A stretch of 20,000 nt of DNA from assembly GCA_009176605.1 (NCBI GenBank), contig SEYY01012647.1, forward strand, positions 62,501 to 82,500, in the 5' to 3' direction. The notes below the pieces were generated by a model. The model did not search any database, was not told the DNA's origin, and saw only the letters and a program-made list of their open reading frames with translations. Made by a program: the position numbers and the translations under genes. The stretch comes from Armadillidium nasatum. Taxonomy: Eukaryota; Arthropoda; Malacostraca; Isopoda; Armadillidiidae. Every line of letters starts with the position of its first letter. The stretch's first letter is position 1. Of this stretch, positions 19,371 to 20,000 are shown one piece after another.

Positions 19371-20000
19371 TTAATGAAAAGTAGAAAAAAGTGTTGGAGA
19401 TAGGAAAGATCCTAGAGGAACACCACTGTTAATAAATTTAAAGAATGGCCGGTGGTCGTCTACAACAGCTGTTATAGAACGACAGGAAAGGAAATCAGAG
19501 AGAAAGTCACAGAGAGAAGGATAGATACCGAAAGACGGAAGTTTGGAAATCAAAGCTTTGTGACAGGCTCTACCGAAAGTTTTCTATATGTGTAGCGCGA
19601 CAGCAAAAGATTCACCGAAATGTCGAAGAGCGGAGGACCAAGAGTTAGAGATAAGGAAAGAAGATCACCAGTGGAAGCGTTATTTGCAAAAGCATGTTGG
19701 CGATCAGAGATAAGATTAGAAGAAATAAGATGTTTCCAAATCTTCCTGTTAAGGATAGATTCGAAAACTTTAGTAATAACGGAGGTTAAAGAAATGGGAC
19801 GGTAGTTGAAAGGTTGAGAGGGTCCCCCTTTTTCTGCACCGTTTGAATGAGGGCACTTTCTGGCAAGAAGGGAGTGATGAAGCAGATGGACAAAGGAAAA
19901 ATAGTTTACCAAGGCAGGGTGCAAGCTCGGAAGATCAAGTTTTGAGAACCACTGGAGAGATACCCTCAAGACCGAACGCTTTCTGCTCAGAGAGAGCAGA
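19371..20000 (-). pseudogene. LINE copy C reverse-transcriptase fingers and palm
   Basis: The reverse transcriptase copies the element RNA at the nicked target. From the right, frames give KAFGLEGISPVVLK (RT motif 1 region; usual G-P-D/L-G-I-P), a stop and frameshift, LLARKCPHSN, GGPSQPFNYRPISLTSVITK, KVFESILNRKIWKHL and DRQHAFANNASTGDLL. Then the frame breaks; MISKLPSFGIYPSLCDFLSD, RSITAVVDDH and NSGVPLGSFLSPTLF follow (usual GVPQGS is GVPLGS here). The segment with the first catalytic Asp (usual ALDISKAFD) is not preserved in clear form. Confidence 0.85.

Overview
This is a stretch of metazoan nuclear DNA with no intact protein-coding gene. The organism is probably a marine invertebrate. 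Very long (TA)n, (TAA)n and (CA)n(TA)n microsatellites, a jockey-like LINE family with pyrimidine-rich sense strand, and a DUF4817-type transposase fragment together favour a decapod crustacean or another arthropod; a cephalopod is the main alternative. This assignment is inference, because no host gene is present to anchor it. Nearly every long open frame is microsatellite read-through (poly-YI, poly-N or poly-I).

Layout. Positions 1-4450 hold unremarkable AT-rich sequence cut by simple repeats, with a purine-skewed block at about 3010-4140. Positions 4447-6172 contain (TA)n and (CA)n(TA)n tracts that bracket a decayed Tc1/mariner transposase (5425-5821). Positions 6844-10005 contain two copies of one LINE family. 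The first is a 3'-end fragment with an inverted 5' piece (6975-7445). The second is a longer plus-strand copy (about 8121-10005) that keeps the 5' leader, the endonuclease domain and the C-terminal tail but has lost the whole reverse-transcriptase core. Positions 10482-12255 are almost all trinucleotide and dinucleotide repeats.

Positions 12256-13420 differ from everything around them. The block is richer in G+C, full of palindromes (a 20-bp and an 18-bp perfect palindrome, two TGACGTCA sites, several CACGTG sites), and built from diverged direct repeats, including a ~45-bp motif present three times and a 35-bp tandem repeat. It has no open reading frame and matches no element I recognise, so it is the best candidate here for something undescribed. 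A 66-bp AT-rich tandem repeat and a ~700-bp (TA)n block follow.

Positions 14520-17250 are AT-rich with no recognisable gene. Positions 17249-17695 (minus) carry the N-terminal helix-turn-helix part of a DUF4817-type transposase, broken by a frameshift and stops. A small exon-like reading frame lies at 17920-18093 (minus). From 18520 to the window edge a third copy of the LINE runs on the minus strand, with RT palm motifs and C-terminal tail but many frameshifts; it continues beyond the window.

Nothing here works together as a pathway. The window records transposon insertion, damage and microsatellite growth, often at the same places: two of the three LINE copies end next to (TA)n, and the Tc1 fossil sits between (TA)-containing tracts.
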